Notes: generated from the letters alone by a model not told the origin. DNA of 64,000 bases from JAAGZL01 sp050290785 (GCA_050290785.1 JBNKIR010000042.1:1-64000); one strand, 5' to 3'; shown: positions 44,252 to 53,217, counted from the first letter of the stretch. A program made the numbers and translations.

Positions 44252-44812
44252 TCAGTTCGCTATTATTGTGCCTGGTGTAGGCAGGTTTATATTTGAACAT
44301 GGTCCGGATTGGGGGGCGGTGCCACCACTGGAACCGCCAATGAACATATATTGAGATCCGAGTCTTGCCAATACCATAGCATAACCGCATGTTTTGCCAG
44401 TGATCGCCCCGGCTGTTTTGTTGATGGGGAATACAATCGTTCCGTTATAGCCGCCATTGCTGAGTCCGATGTTCAACTGCATCCCTTCTCCGCCATCCGT
44501 GCTGGTGGAGTAGCCGACAACATCACCGGGACCATTAAGGAAATATACAACTGTAGTCCCTATAAGTATTGATTTCTTCCATGCGCCGGGCATATTCGAG
44601 ATATTCAAGGGCAACTTCACATTGAATAGAGTCTGATTCAGTGAATAAGCAGGGCCGAACTTCTGCTTAAGCTGGCCGATCTTGCTGGACAGACTGAATT
44701 GGTGGGTCGGGGCTGCGCTGGTAGGAGTAGATAAAAAACCTAGTGTGACTGCGCTGACAATCAGAGCCACGGTTGCCAATGATTTGTGACGATGCGAGTT
44801 AGCAAGTTTCAT
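44252..44812 (-). CDS. Secreted protein of unknown function
   Basis: A 186-residue protein with a signal peptide (about 1-34, cleaved at TSAA). The mature region has hydrophobic strands (ILIGTTVVYFLNGPGDVVGYS, TIVFPINKTAGAITG) and a Cys pair (TCGYA ... GPCSN) that may form a disulfide. It ends with a Gly/Ser/Pro-rich segment. The ATG at 44812 follows GGAGAG. Family unknown; it heads a unit with the 90-residue secreted protein. Confidence 0.65.
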   Translation of the reverse strand: MKLANSHRHKSLATVALIVSAVTLGFLSTPTSAAPTHQFSLSSKIGQLKQKFGPAYSLNQTLFNVKLPLNISNMPGAWKKSILIGTTVVYFLNGPGDVVGYSTSTDGGEGMQLNIGLSNGGYNGTIVFPINKTAGAITGKTCGYAMVLARLGSQYMFIGGSSGGTAPQSGPCSNINLPTPGTIIAN

Positions 44813-44998
44813 AGATCTCTCCATTCCTTGTGCGGAAAGGTAGATGCTGTCTTTTTCTTATGCGGATGTCAATTATGGTCTGGACTATTGATTTGAGAGC
44901 ATCCGCATAAAATATAGGGCAAAATGTCATTGCATTGCCATGCAAACCATCTATAAATAATTTGCGTGACTGTTTATGGGATTTTCAAGGAGGTTAAC

Positions 44999-45160
44999 GT
45001 GAAAAAAATTATCATGCTGATGGTGTTCGTGATCTTTTTTGCGACCGCAGGTGGTGTCTTTGCGTCTGGGGATCAAAACCAGGGTACCACAGGGAGTGGC
45101 AGCACCAATACTGGTACCACATCGCAGGGTGCCGGAACCCAGGATAGAACCGGCAGGTAG
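44999..45160 (+). CDS. Short exported Gly/Thr/Ser/Gln-rich peptide
   Basis: A 53-residue product starting at GTG 44999, with a strong AAGGAGGT site 4 bases upstream. Residues 1-22 are a signal peptide (KKIIMLMVFVIFFATAGGVFA). The mature 30 residues are low-complexity (SGDQNQGTTGSGSTNTG...). A rho-independent terminator follows its stop, so it is a complete monocistronic unit. Function unknown. Confidence 0.65.
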   Translation: MKKIIMLMVFVIFFATAGGVFASGDQNQGTTGSGSTNTGTTSQGAGTQDRTGR

Positions 45161-45180
45161 TCATGTCGTCTATAATCCAG

Positions 45181-45206
45181 AAGGGTCGCCGCAGGCGGCC
45201 CTTTTT
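45181..45206 (+). terminator. Terminator of the short exported peptide gene
   Basis: AAGGGtCGCC / GGCGgCCCTT with a 3-base loop, followed by a T-run, 20 bases after the stop codon. Confidence 0.85.
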
Positions 45207-45247
45207 GTTGTTCATCCTTACTCGAAATAAATCGCAATACTGAGTGT

Positions 45248-45730
45248 TTACTCCAACTCATATCCCATAGTATTTACCGTAACTCCGTCGCCAAGCATTA
45301 AGCACGAGAGTTGCTGGGAAGTTCTGCCCCCATTTTTTGAAGGGTCGTTTACCTCAATACTGCTGACGGTTATATGTATCATCTTGCGCGGTCCGATCTC
45401 TTTCACATTAACCATATTGATTTGATGTCCCTCAATACGGGTGTCGCTGTTGCTTAGATATGGCTTACTGTTTTTCCAATATGATAAGCAAGCATCTACC
45501 GACTTTTTCTCTATGGCTGCACCGGATGGCCCGCTATAGTCCTTTACCGCTGTCCTCTCAACTGTACTGCATGCCGTATCGGAGAAAACTGTATTGCCAT
45601 CGCTATCTTTGCATTTATAGCTCTTTGCTTCGCTGTTAGAAGCAATAAGCAAAATGATGCAGGTAAGTAGGATTGTCGTGCTTGGCGGGTGTTTTCTGCC
45701 GGTTAGTCGTGATAGAAGCATATATCCCAT
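45248..45730 (-). CDS. Exported DUF4124-like protein
   Basis: A 160-residue protein with an N-terminal hydrophobic export segment (about 18-35) and a DUF4124-like start to the mature part (KSYKCKDSDGNTVFSDTACS). The remainder contains two further Cys that could pair. An ATG at 45721 is an alternative start. The role of DUF4124 domains is unknown; they often precede enzymatic or cell-wall domains, none of which is present here. Confidence 0.65.
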   Translation of the reverse strand: MGYMLLSRLTGRKHPPSTTILLTCIILLIASNSEAKSYKCKDSDGNTVFSDTACSTVERTAVKDYSGPSGAAIEKKSVDACLSYWKNSKPYLSNSDTRIEGHQINMVNVKEIGPRKMIHITVSSIEVNDPSKNGGRTSQQLSCLMLGDGVTVNTMGYELE

Positions 45731-46121
45731 TTATAGAATGTCCTTTCGATATTTACGTGTGTGCGGGTCAGTATTGGATTTTTACGTATCATGCTCGATT
45801 ATTACACAGTTTCGAAATATTGTTGATTGGACTGTTTTGTCCGCGGTCTTATCTGCTGGACCGGCTTCTATATATTTATTATGAAAACGGTACGGGACGA
45901 TTATTAATGGGTTTATGTGAGAGATGCAATAATGAAGGTGTGAGTACTAATATATCTCTTGCCCCGAAACCGTACGCCACCGGTGGGTAGAGGGTATAAC
46001 TGTGTGATATGCCGCAGATAACTGCCGCTTGTATCAAATATTGATGGTTATCAATGCCGGCCAAGGCTTAGATACTTAGATTGTCCTTGCGATGACTTAG
46101 TGGATATGGCCTATTAACCTA
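45731..46121. other. Intergenic region before the ABC-NosL cluster
   Basis: About 390 bases. Short frames occur but none has a convincing start or composition. It probably contains divergent promoters for the DUF4124-like gene and the ABC cluster; no clear operator is seen. Confidence 0.35.
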
Positions 46122-46412
46122 ATGCGTAAATCAGATTATCTCCTGATCTTCTTCTCGATCTGCTTGCTACCTTTTATTGCAACGTTTTTGGATGCCAGTC
46201 GTGGTCAGGATCGGGCGTCTCCTGCCTTGGAGCGCAAGGCATCCATGGTGCATGAGTTAGGTCTTACCGATCTAGCCCTGTTTACCGAGGCGCGTTATAC
46301 CAGGCACATCAGCCAGTCCGATCTGCATAGCGCCTTCCAGGACCATCCTATGTCATTGGAGCATTTCCCCAGCGGTTCCATGTTCCTTCCTCCACAGGTG
46401 TCCGCGCCATGA
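46122..46412 (+). CDS. Small membrane-anchored protein at the head of the ABC-NosL cluster
   Basis: A 96-residue protein with one N-terminal hydrophobic segment (about 7-24) and a mature part with several His residues (MVHELGL, RYTRHISQSDLHSAF, DHPMSLEHFPSGSM). It overlaps the permease start by 4 bases (ATGA), so it is translationally coupled to the transporter. I do not recognise the family. The His and Met content would suit a copper-binding accessory protein, which is inference. Confidence 0.65.
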   Translation: MRKSDYLLIFFSICLLPFIATFLDASRGQDRASPALERKASMVHELGLTDLALFTEARYTRHISQSDLHSAFQDHPMSLEHFPSGSMFLPPQVSAP

Positions 46413-47542
46413 TGCTATTTATCCGTAGGCAGAGATATTTGATCGATTTCACCATGTCGTCGCTTTTGCGGCGCAAGGGCAAGAATTTTGGCTTGTTGTT
46501 GGTCTATAGCGTGATCGTGTTTCTGCTGGCGTCGGTGATGCTGTTCACCCAATCCCTGCGTCAGGAGGCGGGAATCGTGTTGCAGAACTCACCTGAGATC
46601 ATTCTGCAGCGCATCGTGGCCGGTCGACACGCACTGATTCCGGCGGAGTATCTGGAGAGGATCGGAACAATCCGCGGGGTGAGCCACAAGGAGGGGCGGC
46701 TCTGGGGCTACTTCTACGATCCGGCGGTAAAGGCCAACTACACCATCATGGTGCCTAGGCAGAAGCGGCTCGCTAACATCGAGACCATCATCGGGGCCGG
46801 TCTGGCCCGTACGCGCGGCCTGGTGATTGGAGACTATCTCCCCATACGTTCTCATGACGGCAAGACCTATACCTTCAGGGTGCGGGAGATCATGGATGCC
46901 GGTTCCGAGTTGGTCAGCGCCGATCTGGTGTTGCTGTCGGAGCAGGCCTACCGTACCACCTTCGGTGTTCCGGAGGGCGTGTATACGGATCTGGTCCTGG
47001 CGGTACGTAATCCGCGCGAGGTGCGCAAGATAGCCGAGAAGATCACGCTGAAGCTGCCTGATACCAGGCCTATCCTGCGGGAAGAGGTGCTGCGCACCTA
47101 CGACTCCATATTCTCGTGGCGACAGGGTATTGTGTTTGTGTTGTTGGCTGGTGCGATCCTGGCCTTCGTGATCTTCGCCTGGGACAAGGCATCCGGGCTC
47201 AGCGCCGAAGAGAGGAGGGAGATCGGCATACTCAAGGCCATCGGCTGGGAGACCGGCGATGTGTTGCGCATGAAGTTCTGGGAGGGGGCGATCATCTCCC
47301 TGGCGGCGTTTTTTCTCGGCTACCTCGCTGCCTATGTCCATGTGTTCTACGGATCCGCCTTTCTGTTTGAGCCGGTGCTCAAGGGTTGGGCGGTGCTCTA
47401 TCCCAGCTTTAACCCGGTACCATTCGTGGACGGCCTGCAGGTGGCTACCCTGCTGTTCTTTACCGTATTTCCCTACATAGTGGCCACCATTATCCCGATC
47501 TGGCAGGTATCGATCACCGATCCTGATACGGTGATGCGATGA
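46409..47542 (+). CDS. ABC transporter permease, FtsX/MacB type
   Basis: A 377-residue protein: one N-terminal helix (about 27-46), a large periplasmic domain (about 50-240) and three C-terminal helices (about 247-270, 295-320, 345-370), the FtsX/MacB/LolC topology. The cytosolic coupling segment EERREIGILKAIGWETGDVLRMKFWEG is typical. This family works by mechanotransmission rather than channel transport. It overlaps the ATPase gene by 4 bases (ATGA). Located with NosL-like proteins, it may move or hand over a periplasmic copper chaperone or lipoprotein. Confidence 0.9.
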   Translation: MMLFIRRQRYLIDFTMSSLLRRKGKNFGLLLVYSVIVFLLASVMLFTQSLRQEAGIVLQNSPEIILQRIVAGRHALIPAEYLERIGTIRGVSHKEGRLWGYFYDPAVKANYTIMVPRQKRLANIETIIGAGLARTRGLVIGDYLPIRSHDGKTYTFRVREIMDAGSELVSADLVLLSEQAYRTTFGVPEGVYTDLVLAVRNPREVRKIAEKITLKLPDTRPILREEVLRTYDSIFSWRQGIVFVLLAGAILAFVIFAWDKASGLSAEERREIGILKAIGWETGDVLRMKFWEGAIISLAAFFLGYLAAYVHVFYGSAFLFEPVLKGWAVLYPSFNPVPFVDGLQVATLLFFTVFPYIVATIIPIWQVSITDPDTVMR

Positions 47543-48216
47543 GACTGGAACTGGACGATGTAAGAAAGGTGTTCAACCAGGACCGCCCCAATGAGTTCTG
47601 GGCCATTAAGGGTGTGTCCCTGGAGATAGAACCGCAGCGCGTAACCTGCCTGAAGGGGGCGAGTGGTTCCGGCAAGACCACACTGCTCTCCCTGATCGGC
47701 TGCCTGGCCCGGCCCACCTCCGGGCGCATTACCCTGGATGGTGATCTGCTATCTGGATTGCCGGAGCGTTTTCTTACCGCCATCCGGCGCAAGACCTTCG
47801 GCTTTGTCTTTCAGCAGTTCAATCTGATCCAGGGTCTGACGGTGGTGGAGAATGTCATGTTGCCTGCCTATCCGCTGGGCCTGGATTATAGTGAACTGGA
47901 AGAGAAGGCGGAGCATCTGCTGTGTAATTTCGGTCTTGAGAATAAAATTGATAACCAGGTGCAGTGGCTCTCCGGTGGGGAGAAACAGCGGGTGGCCATC
48001 TGTCGCGCCCTGATCAACGATCCGGATATCCTGATCGCAGACGAGCCTACGGCCAACCTGGACAGCACGCTCTCCCGGGAGTTCATGCAACTGATAGGTA
48101 AACTGCGTGAGACGGGCAAGACCATTTTGATAGCCAGCCATGATTCCGTGGTATTTGAATCCTATGTAGTGGATCGGGTGGTGGAGATGCGTGACGGCAG
48201 GGTAGTGGGGGAGTGA
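47539..48216 (+). CDS. ABC transporter ATP-binding protein, LolD/MacB type
   Basis: A 225-residue ATPase with Walker A GASGSGKTT (about 36-44), a Q-loop in FVFQQFNLI, signature LSGGEKQRV and Walker B ILIADEPTANLD. It pairs with the FtsX-type permease whose gene it overlaps. Sequence class is MacB/LolD-like. The polytopic protein gene follows 3 bases after its stop. Confidence 0.94.
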   Translation: MRLELDDVRKVFNQDRPNEFWAIKGVSLEIEPQRVTCLKGASGSGKTTLLSLIGCLARPTSGRITLDGDLLSGLPERFLTAIRRKTFGFVFQQFNLIQGLTVVENVMLPAYPLGLDYSELEEKAEHLLCNFGLENKIDNQVQWLSGGEKQRVAICRALINDPDILIADEPTANLDSTLSREFMQLIGKLRETGKTILIASHDSVVFESYVVDRVVEMRDGRVVGE

Positions 48217-48219
48217 CCG

Positions 48220-49227
48220 GTGCTGTTCAGTCCCGCAATCATGGCCCTCGTTCTGGTATCGATAGTTGTAAGCGCCATGTTGCTGTTGGCCAGCGGTTTT
48301 GCCCTGCAATTGGTGTGGCACTGGGACATCACCAGCGGCAGTGAACGACAACTGGTGTTGGAACGGCGTACCTATCTCATATCCACCCTGGTCACCTGGG
48401 CCTTCGTCGCCGAGTTGGTTTCCTTGTTGCTATTTGTATATAACGCCGAGTCCATGTCCGGACAGTTCGTGGGGGCCATGTGCGCCACAGGGGTGCTGAA
48501 TGTGAACGAGTGGGGCTGGCCCACACTCTTGACTAAGATGGCGGTGTTCTTCAGCGGGGCGGTCTGGCTGATCCTGAACAGGATAGACAACCTGGGTTAT
48601 GATTATCCACTGGTGCGGCTCAAGTATTGGCTACTGCTGTTGATCGTACCCCTGGTACTGGCGGAGTCGGTGTTTCAGTTGCGCCACTTTCTCAACATGG
48701 CCCCGGATGTGATCACCTCCTGTTGCGGAGCCCTGTTCTCGGCCGATGCCGAGGGGGTGGCGGCGGAGATATCGGGCCTGGAACCCCGTACCTCCATGTA
48801 CGCCCTCTACGGGAGCGGTATCCTGGTGCTGGCGACAGGGGTTTGGTACGGAGTGAAGAGGAGTGGTGGCACCCTGTTCGCGTTTGCGGGTGGTATCGCC
48901 TTTATTATGGCCCTGGTGGCGATCGTATCCTTCGTCTCCCTCTACATATATGAGCATCCACATCACCACTGTCCGTTTTGTATCCTGAAGTCAGGACATA
49001 ACTATATCGGCTATTTTCTGTATCTGCCGTTGTTCATCGGTACGGCGCTCTCTTTGGGGGTGGGGGCGGTGGCGCCCTGGAATGGGGTACCCAGTCTTGC
49101 GGACGTGGTTAATCATGAGACTGGTCGCCTGGCCTGGTTGGCCACTCTGTTGTTTGGTTTGTTCTATCTGATCGCCAGTTGGGCGGTCGTCAATTCGCAT
49201 CTGCATATGCCTGAGGTTTGGCCGTGA
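48220..49227 (+). CDS. Polytopic membrane protein with HHHCPFC motif
   Basis: A 335-residue protein with about eight membrane helices. A segment near 245-255 reads YEHPHHHCPFCILKSGHNYIGYF: three His and two Cys between helices form a probable metal site, and another Cys pair occurs in ITSCCGALF. It starts at GTG 48220, 3 bases after the ATPase gene. I know no named family for it with certainty. Its place between an ABC pair and two NosL-like genes suggests a role in copper or heme-thiol handling. Confidence 0.75.
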   Translation: MLFSPAIMALVLVSIVVSAMLLLASGFALQLVWHWDITSGSERQLVLERRTYLISTLVTWAFVAELVSLLLFVYNAESMSGQFVGAMCATGVLNVNEWGWPTLLTKMAVFFSGAVWLILNRIDNLGYDYPLVRLKYWLLLLIVPLVLAESVFQLRHFLNMAPDVITSCCGALFSADAEGVAAEISGLEPRTSMYALYGSGILVLATGVWYGVKRSGGTLFAFAGGIAFIMALVAIVSFVSLYIYEHPHHHCPFCILKSGHNYIGYFLYLPLFIGTALSLGVGAVAPWNGVPSLADVVNHETGRLAWLATLLFGLFYLIASWAVVNSHLHMPEVWP

Positions 49228-49305
49228 CTGCATCCCGGTTCGCGTGTGCGGTACGTGATTCATGGTACTTAATTAATAATCAGTAAATAAGAAGGAGTAA
49301 TTGAT

Positions 49306-49989
49306 ATGAGTGAAGAAAAAAAGATCGGTCGTCGCGATATGATGAAGATGCTGGCCGCCCTGGGTTTTGGCGGTGTGGCAACGGCCGCAAGCGCCGGTCC
49401 TGGTATAGGCGCGATGATCCCTGGCAAGGGGTGGGTAAAGGCCAGCGATACCGCGTGTGATATGGACGGTACCCCTCTGCAGTTTATGCCCAGGGGTAAG
49501 CAGGATGAGAAGCCGTTGGAGAACGAGCTGGAGAAATATCCCAAGTGCCCTTACTGCGGCATGGATCGTAAAAAATTTCATCACAGCCGTCATCTGGTGC
49601 AGTATGACGACAATCTGGTCGACGGTACCTGCTCCATCCACTGTCTGGCCATCAGTCTCAGTCTCAATCTGGACCGTGGTCCCAAGAAGATCTATGCAGC
49701 TGACTTCGGTTCCGCTGCCGAGATCAAACCCCTGGTGGATGCAGATCAGGCCAGTTATCTGATCGGCGGTGAGCAGAAGGGAACCATGACCATGAAGAGC
49801 AAGATGGCCTACTCTGCGAAAGATATGGCAAGGCGTGTGCAGGGTAAGGTCGGTGGCCAGATCGGCACCTTCGATGATGCACTGCGTGAGGCCTATCTCA
49901 GCATGGCGGACGATACCGCCATGATCCGCAAGAAGCGTGCAGAGAAGGTGAAAAAGATGATGGAGATGAATATGAAAAAGCAGGGTTGA
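49306..49989 (+). CDS. NosL-like protein with Tat-type signal
   Basis: A 227-residue protein. The N-terminus (KIGRRDMMKMLAALGFGGVATAASA) has twin arginines and a hydrophobic stretch, consistent with Tat export. The core matches NosL: PKCPYCGMDRKKFHHSRHLVQYDDNLVDGTCSIHCLAI contains the CxxCGM Cu(I)-binding motif plus added His and Cys residues. NosL delivers copper to nitrous oxide reductase in known cases. The C-terminus is Lys/Met-rich (KKMMEMNMKKQG). Ribosome site AAGGAG precedes it. Confidence 0.87.
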   Translation: MSEEKKIGRRDMMKMLAALGFGGVATAASAGPGIGAMIPGKGWVKASDTACDMDGTPLQFMPRGKQDEKPLENELEKYPKCPYCGMDRKKFHHSRHLVQYDDNLVDGTCSIHCLAISLSLNLDRGPKKIYAADFGSAAEIKPLVDADQASYLIGGEQKGTMTMKSKMAYSAKDMARRVQGKVGGQIGTFDDALREAYLSMADDTAMIRKKRAEKVKKMMEMNMKKQG

Positions 49990-50001
49990 TCTGCTTTCGC
50001 A

Positions 50002-50035
50002 GACAGGTGCCGGCAGTTGCTAGCCGGTACCTGTC
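50002..50035. terminator. Hairpin between the two NosL-like genes
   Basis: GACAGGTgCCGGC pairs with GCCGGtACCTGTC around an 8-base loop. No T-run follows, so it may be an mRNA processing or stabilising structure rather than a full terminator. Confidence 0.5.
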
Positions 50036-50068
50036 GAATCTAAATATGTTGTAAAGGGTTTTGCAGTT

Positions 50069-50572
50069 ATGAACCGATCAAGGGCCTTAAAGCCATTTCT
50101 ATTTACCCTGATACTGCTGTTTTCCCAAACAGTGCTGTCCGGGCCGGTTGTTACCCCCAAACCTGAGCCTACTGACACCTGTCCGGTATGCGGGATGTTC
50201 GTAAGCAAATATCCTGACTGGATCGCTACCGTGCTCTATAAAGACGGACATGCCCACCACTTCGATGGATCCAAGGACATGTTCAAATATCTTCTGGATA
50301 TGCCGAAATGGGCGCCAGGGCACCGGGCGGGGGATATAAAGACCATCGGTGTTACCGAGTACTACACCACGCAGATGATAGATGCACGGCAGGCCTATTA
50401 TGTGATTGGTTCCGATGTCTATGGACCGATGGGGCATGAGTTGGTACCGCTGGCCAGCATGGAGGATGCGCAGGAGTTCATGCAGGATCACAAGGGTGTG
50501 AAGATCATGCGTTTTGATCAGGTCGTTATGAGCCTACTGCTTAAGCTGGATGATGGTGTGTTTACCGAATAG
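50069..50572 (+). CDS. nosL: NosL family copper chaperone
   Basis: A 167-residue exported protein with a signal peptide (about 1-24) and the NosL core TDTCPVCGMFVSKYPDWIATVLYKDGHAHHFDGSKDMFKYL; the CPVCGM motif is the Cu(I) ligand set. Later YYVIGSDVYGPMGHELVPL is also typical. It is the last gene of the ABC-NosL cluster. No nitrous oxide reductase gene is visible here, so the copper client (NosZ, an oxidase or other) is unknown. Confidence 0.88.
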   Translation: MNRSRALKPFLFTLILLFSQTVLSGPVVTPKPEPTDTCPVCGMFVSKYPDWIATVLYKDGHAHHFDGSKDMFKYLLDMPKWAPGHRAGDIKTIGVTEYYTTQMIDARQAYYVIGSDVYGPMGHELVPLASMEDAQEFMQDHKGVKIMRFDQVVMSLLLKLDDGVFTE

Positions 50573-50822
50573 CCATGCCAGGGAATATTTAATTCATACC
50601 ATTGTAATAAACAATAACCCTGCAATAGCGTCAATTGTTGCCATGTACTATCAATATCCTATTGATCAAAAAGTCTTTTTAGATCGATCAGGCGACTTGG
50701 CCATATTTGCGTGATAGTTGAGCGGCAACTCCTACAGGAGTAAAATCCCCGCCTTCATGTAAGCGATTTTGTCCTTATTAAATCACGACTTTTCCCGCGG
50801 TTTTACATATATGGTGCATGCT

Positions 50823-52625
50823 ATGACTGCAAAATCTGCAGCGAATCAAAAGATAATTTCCTGGGTCGAGCAGATGGCTGAACTGTGTCAGCCTGACTCC
50901 ATCCACTGGTGCGACGGATCCAGACAGGAGTATGACGAGCTGTTTCGTCTGATGATTGAATCCGGTACGGCCATCAGGCTGAACGAAGAGAAGCGTCCCA
51001 ACAGCTATCTGGTGCGCTCCGATCCCATAGATGTGGCCCGGGTGGAGGATTGCACCTACATCTGTTCCGAAAGAGAGGAGGATGCCGGCCCCACCAACAA
51101 CTGGATGGCCCCAGATAAGATGCGGGAGCTGCTGACCGGCAAATACCGCGGATGTATGAAGGGACGCACCATGTATGTCATCCCATTCTCCATGGGTCCG
51201 GTGGGATCTCACATCGCCCACATCGGGGTGCAGCTGACCGATTCGGTATACGCCACTGCCAACATGCATATCATGACCCGGGTAGGTACCAGGGTATTGG
51301 AGACCCTGGGAGATGGCGATTTCGTACCATGTATGCATAGCGTAGGTGCGCCGCTGGAGGATGGACAGGAGGACGTGCCCTGGCCATGTAATGAAGAGAA
51401 GTACATCACCCATTTCCCTGAGACCAGGGAGATCATGTCCTACGGCTCCGGTTATGGCGGCAACTCCCTGCTGGGTAAGAAGTGTTTCGCCCTGCGTATC
51501 GCATCCAATATGGCGCGTGAAGAAGGCTGGCTGGCGGAACACATGCTCATATTGAAGCTCACCAATCCGGAAGGAGAGGTCAAATATATCGCTGGGGCCT
51601 TTCCCAGCGCCTGTGGCAAGACCAATCTGGCCATGCTGGAGCCTACCATTCCCGGATGGAAGGTGGAGTGTATCGGTGACGATATCGCCTGGATGAAGTT
51701 CGGTGCGGACGGGAGGCTCTATGCCATCAATCCTGAGGCAGGTTTTTTTGGCGTGGCGCCGGGGACCAGCTATGACTCCAACCCCAACGCCATGCGCTCC
51801 CTGGATGAGAACTGCATCTTCACCAACGTCGCCCTCACGGCCGATGGTGATATATGGTGGGAGGAGATGACCAGGGAGAGACCGGAAGGCCTGATCGATT
51901 GGAAAGGCAACCAGTTTGATCCAGGGTCCGATGCCCCTGCGGCCCATCCCAATTCCAGGTTTACCGTACCGGCCAGTCAGTGTCCGGTGATCGCCCCTGA
52001 ATTTGAAGACCCAAATGGCGTGCCCATCAGCGCCATACTGTTTGGTGGTCGCCGTGCCGGCACCGTCCCTCTGGTGAACGAGGCCCTGCATTGGGAGCAC
52101 GGCACCTTCCTGGGATCGATCATGGCCAGTGAGAAGACCGCTGCCGCCGCAGGTGACCTCGGCGTCCTGCGCTATGATCCCATGGCCATGCTGCCTTTCT
52201 GTGGCTACAACATGGCAGACTACTGGGGACACTGGCTTAATGTGGGTAATAAGGAAGGGGCCGATATGCCCAAGATCTTCTTTGTTAACTGGTTCCGCAA
52301 GGACGAAGATGGCAGGTTTATGTGGCCTGGCTTCGGCGAGAACAGCAGGGTGCTGAAGTGGGTATTCGAGCGCTGTGACGACAAGGCCGGCGCGGTGGAG
52401 ACGCCGATCGGCTATCTGCCGGCTGAGGGTGCCCTGGATACAAGCGGTCTGGATATCGATCCCGAGGTGATGACCAGGTTGACCGAGGTGGATGTTCAGG
52501 CATGGTTGTCAGAGCTGCCCAGTATCAGAGGGCACTATGCCAAGTTCGGTGATAAGGTTCCGCCGGCCCTGCACGATGAGGTTACGGATCTGGAGAAGCG
52601 TCTTATCAACGCTGAGGAGTCTTAG
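50823..52625 (+). CDS. pckG: Phosphoenolpyruvate carboxykinase (GTP)
   Basis: A 600-residue GTP-type PEPCK. Landmarks: SERKEED-like ICSEREEDAGPTNNW, the P-loop FPSACGKTNLAM (catalytic Cys), the metal-binding GDDIAWM and the guanine-binding NWFRKDEDGRFMWPGFGENSRVLKW. It converts oxaloacetate plus GTP to PEP. I start at ATG 50823; in-frame ATGs at 50811 and earlier are possible, and no ribosome site decides. The ychJ gene begins at the base after its stop. Confidence 0.94.
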   Translation: MTAKSAANQKIISWVEQMAELCQPDSIHWCDGSRQEYDELFRLMIESGTAIRLNEEKRPNSYLVRSDPIDVARVEDCTYICSEREEDAGPTNNWMAPDKMRELLTGKYRGCMKGRTMYVIPFSMGPVGSHIAHIGVQLTDSVYATANMHIMTRVGTRVLETLGDGDFVPCMHSVGAPLEDGQEDVPWPCNEEKYITHFPETREIMSYGSGYGGNSLLGKKCFALRIASNMAREEGWLAEHMLILKLTNPEGEVKYIAGAFPSACGKTNLAMLEPTIPGWKVECIGDDIAWMKFGADGRLYAINPEAGFFGVAPGTSYDSNPNAMRSLDENCIFTNVALTADGDIWWEEMTRERPEGLIDWKGNQFDPGSDAPAAHPNSRFTVPASQCPVIAPEFEDPNGVPISAILFGGRRAGTVPLVNEALHWEHGTFLGSIMASEKTAAAAGDLGVLRYDPMAMLPFCGYNMADYWGHWLNVGNKEGADMPKIFFVNWFRKDEDGRFMWPGFGENSRVLKWVFERCDDKAGAVETPIGYLPAEGALDTSGLDIDPEVMTRLTEVDVQAWLSELPSIRGHYAKFGDKVPPALHDEVTDLEKRLINAEES

Positions 52626-53111
52626 ATGGCAAGGTGTCACTGTAATTCTGGTCTGGAGTTCGATGATTGTTGCGGGCCCATCCTGTCCGGGGAGAAGCAG
52701 GCCGAGACGGCCGAGGCGTTGATGCGTTCGCGCTACAGCGCCTTTGTCTGTGATGAGATCGATTATCTGACTGAATCCCTGCATCCCAACCATCGTGCGG
52801 ACCACGATGTCGCTGCCACCCGTCGCTGGGCCGCCAATGCTGACTGGATGGGGCTGGAGATACGCTCCACAGAGGATGGTGGTGTTGATGACGCCGAGGG
52901 TGCGGTTGAGTTCATCGCCAGCTATCGTGAAGATGGGGTGGTGCGTAACCATCATGAGATCGGCAGGTTCAGGAAAGAGTCCGGTCGTTGGTACTATGTG
53001 GATGGAGATGTACCCAAGGTTGAGACCTATGTGCATGAAAAGCCAAAGGTGGGGCGCAACGAGCCATGCCCATGTGGGAGTGGAAAGAAGTATAAAAAGT
53101 GCTGTGGTTAG
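52626..53111 (+). CDS. YchJ family SEC-C motif protein
   Basis: A 161-residue protein with a Cys-rich zinc motif at each end: CHCNSGLEFDDCCG at 4-17 and the SEC-C motif EPCPCGSGKKYKKCCG at the C-terminus. The central part (EALMRSRYSAFVCDEIDYLTESLHP) is the YchJ domain. The ATG directly abuts the pckG stop, so the two are cotranscribed. Function of YchJ is not established. Confidence 0.9.
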   Translation: MARCHCNSGLEFDDCCGPILSGEKQAETAEALMRSRYSAFVCDEIDYLTESLHPNHRADHDVAATRRWAANADWMGLEIRSTEDGGVDDAEGAVEFIASYREDGVVRNHHEIGRFRKESGRWYYVDGDVPKVETYVHEKPKVGRNEPCPCGSGKKYKKCCG

Positions 53112-53217
53112 CAGATTTATAAAATAAAAACACAGGAAAATTAGTTGCTTATGCTTGCAAATTAATGTAAATAGTCTAGATTATTAAGAAAAAGACTACC
53201 GAGGTCTTAATAATCTC

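Noticed and set aside
50778..52232. A 484-codon open frame on the minus strand
   Set aside because: It is entirely antisense to pckG, has His/Gly-rich shadow composition and no family signature.
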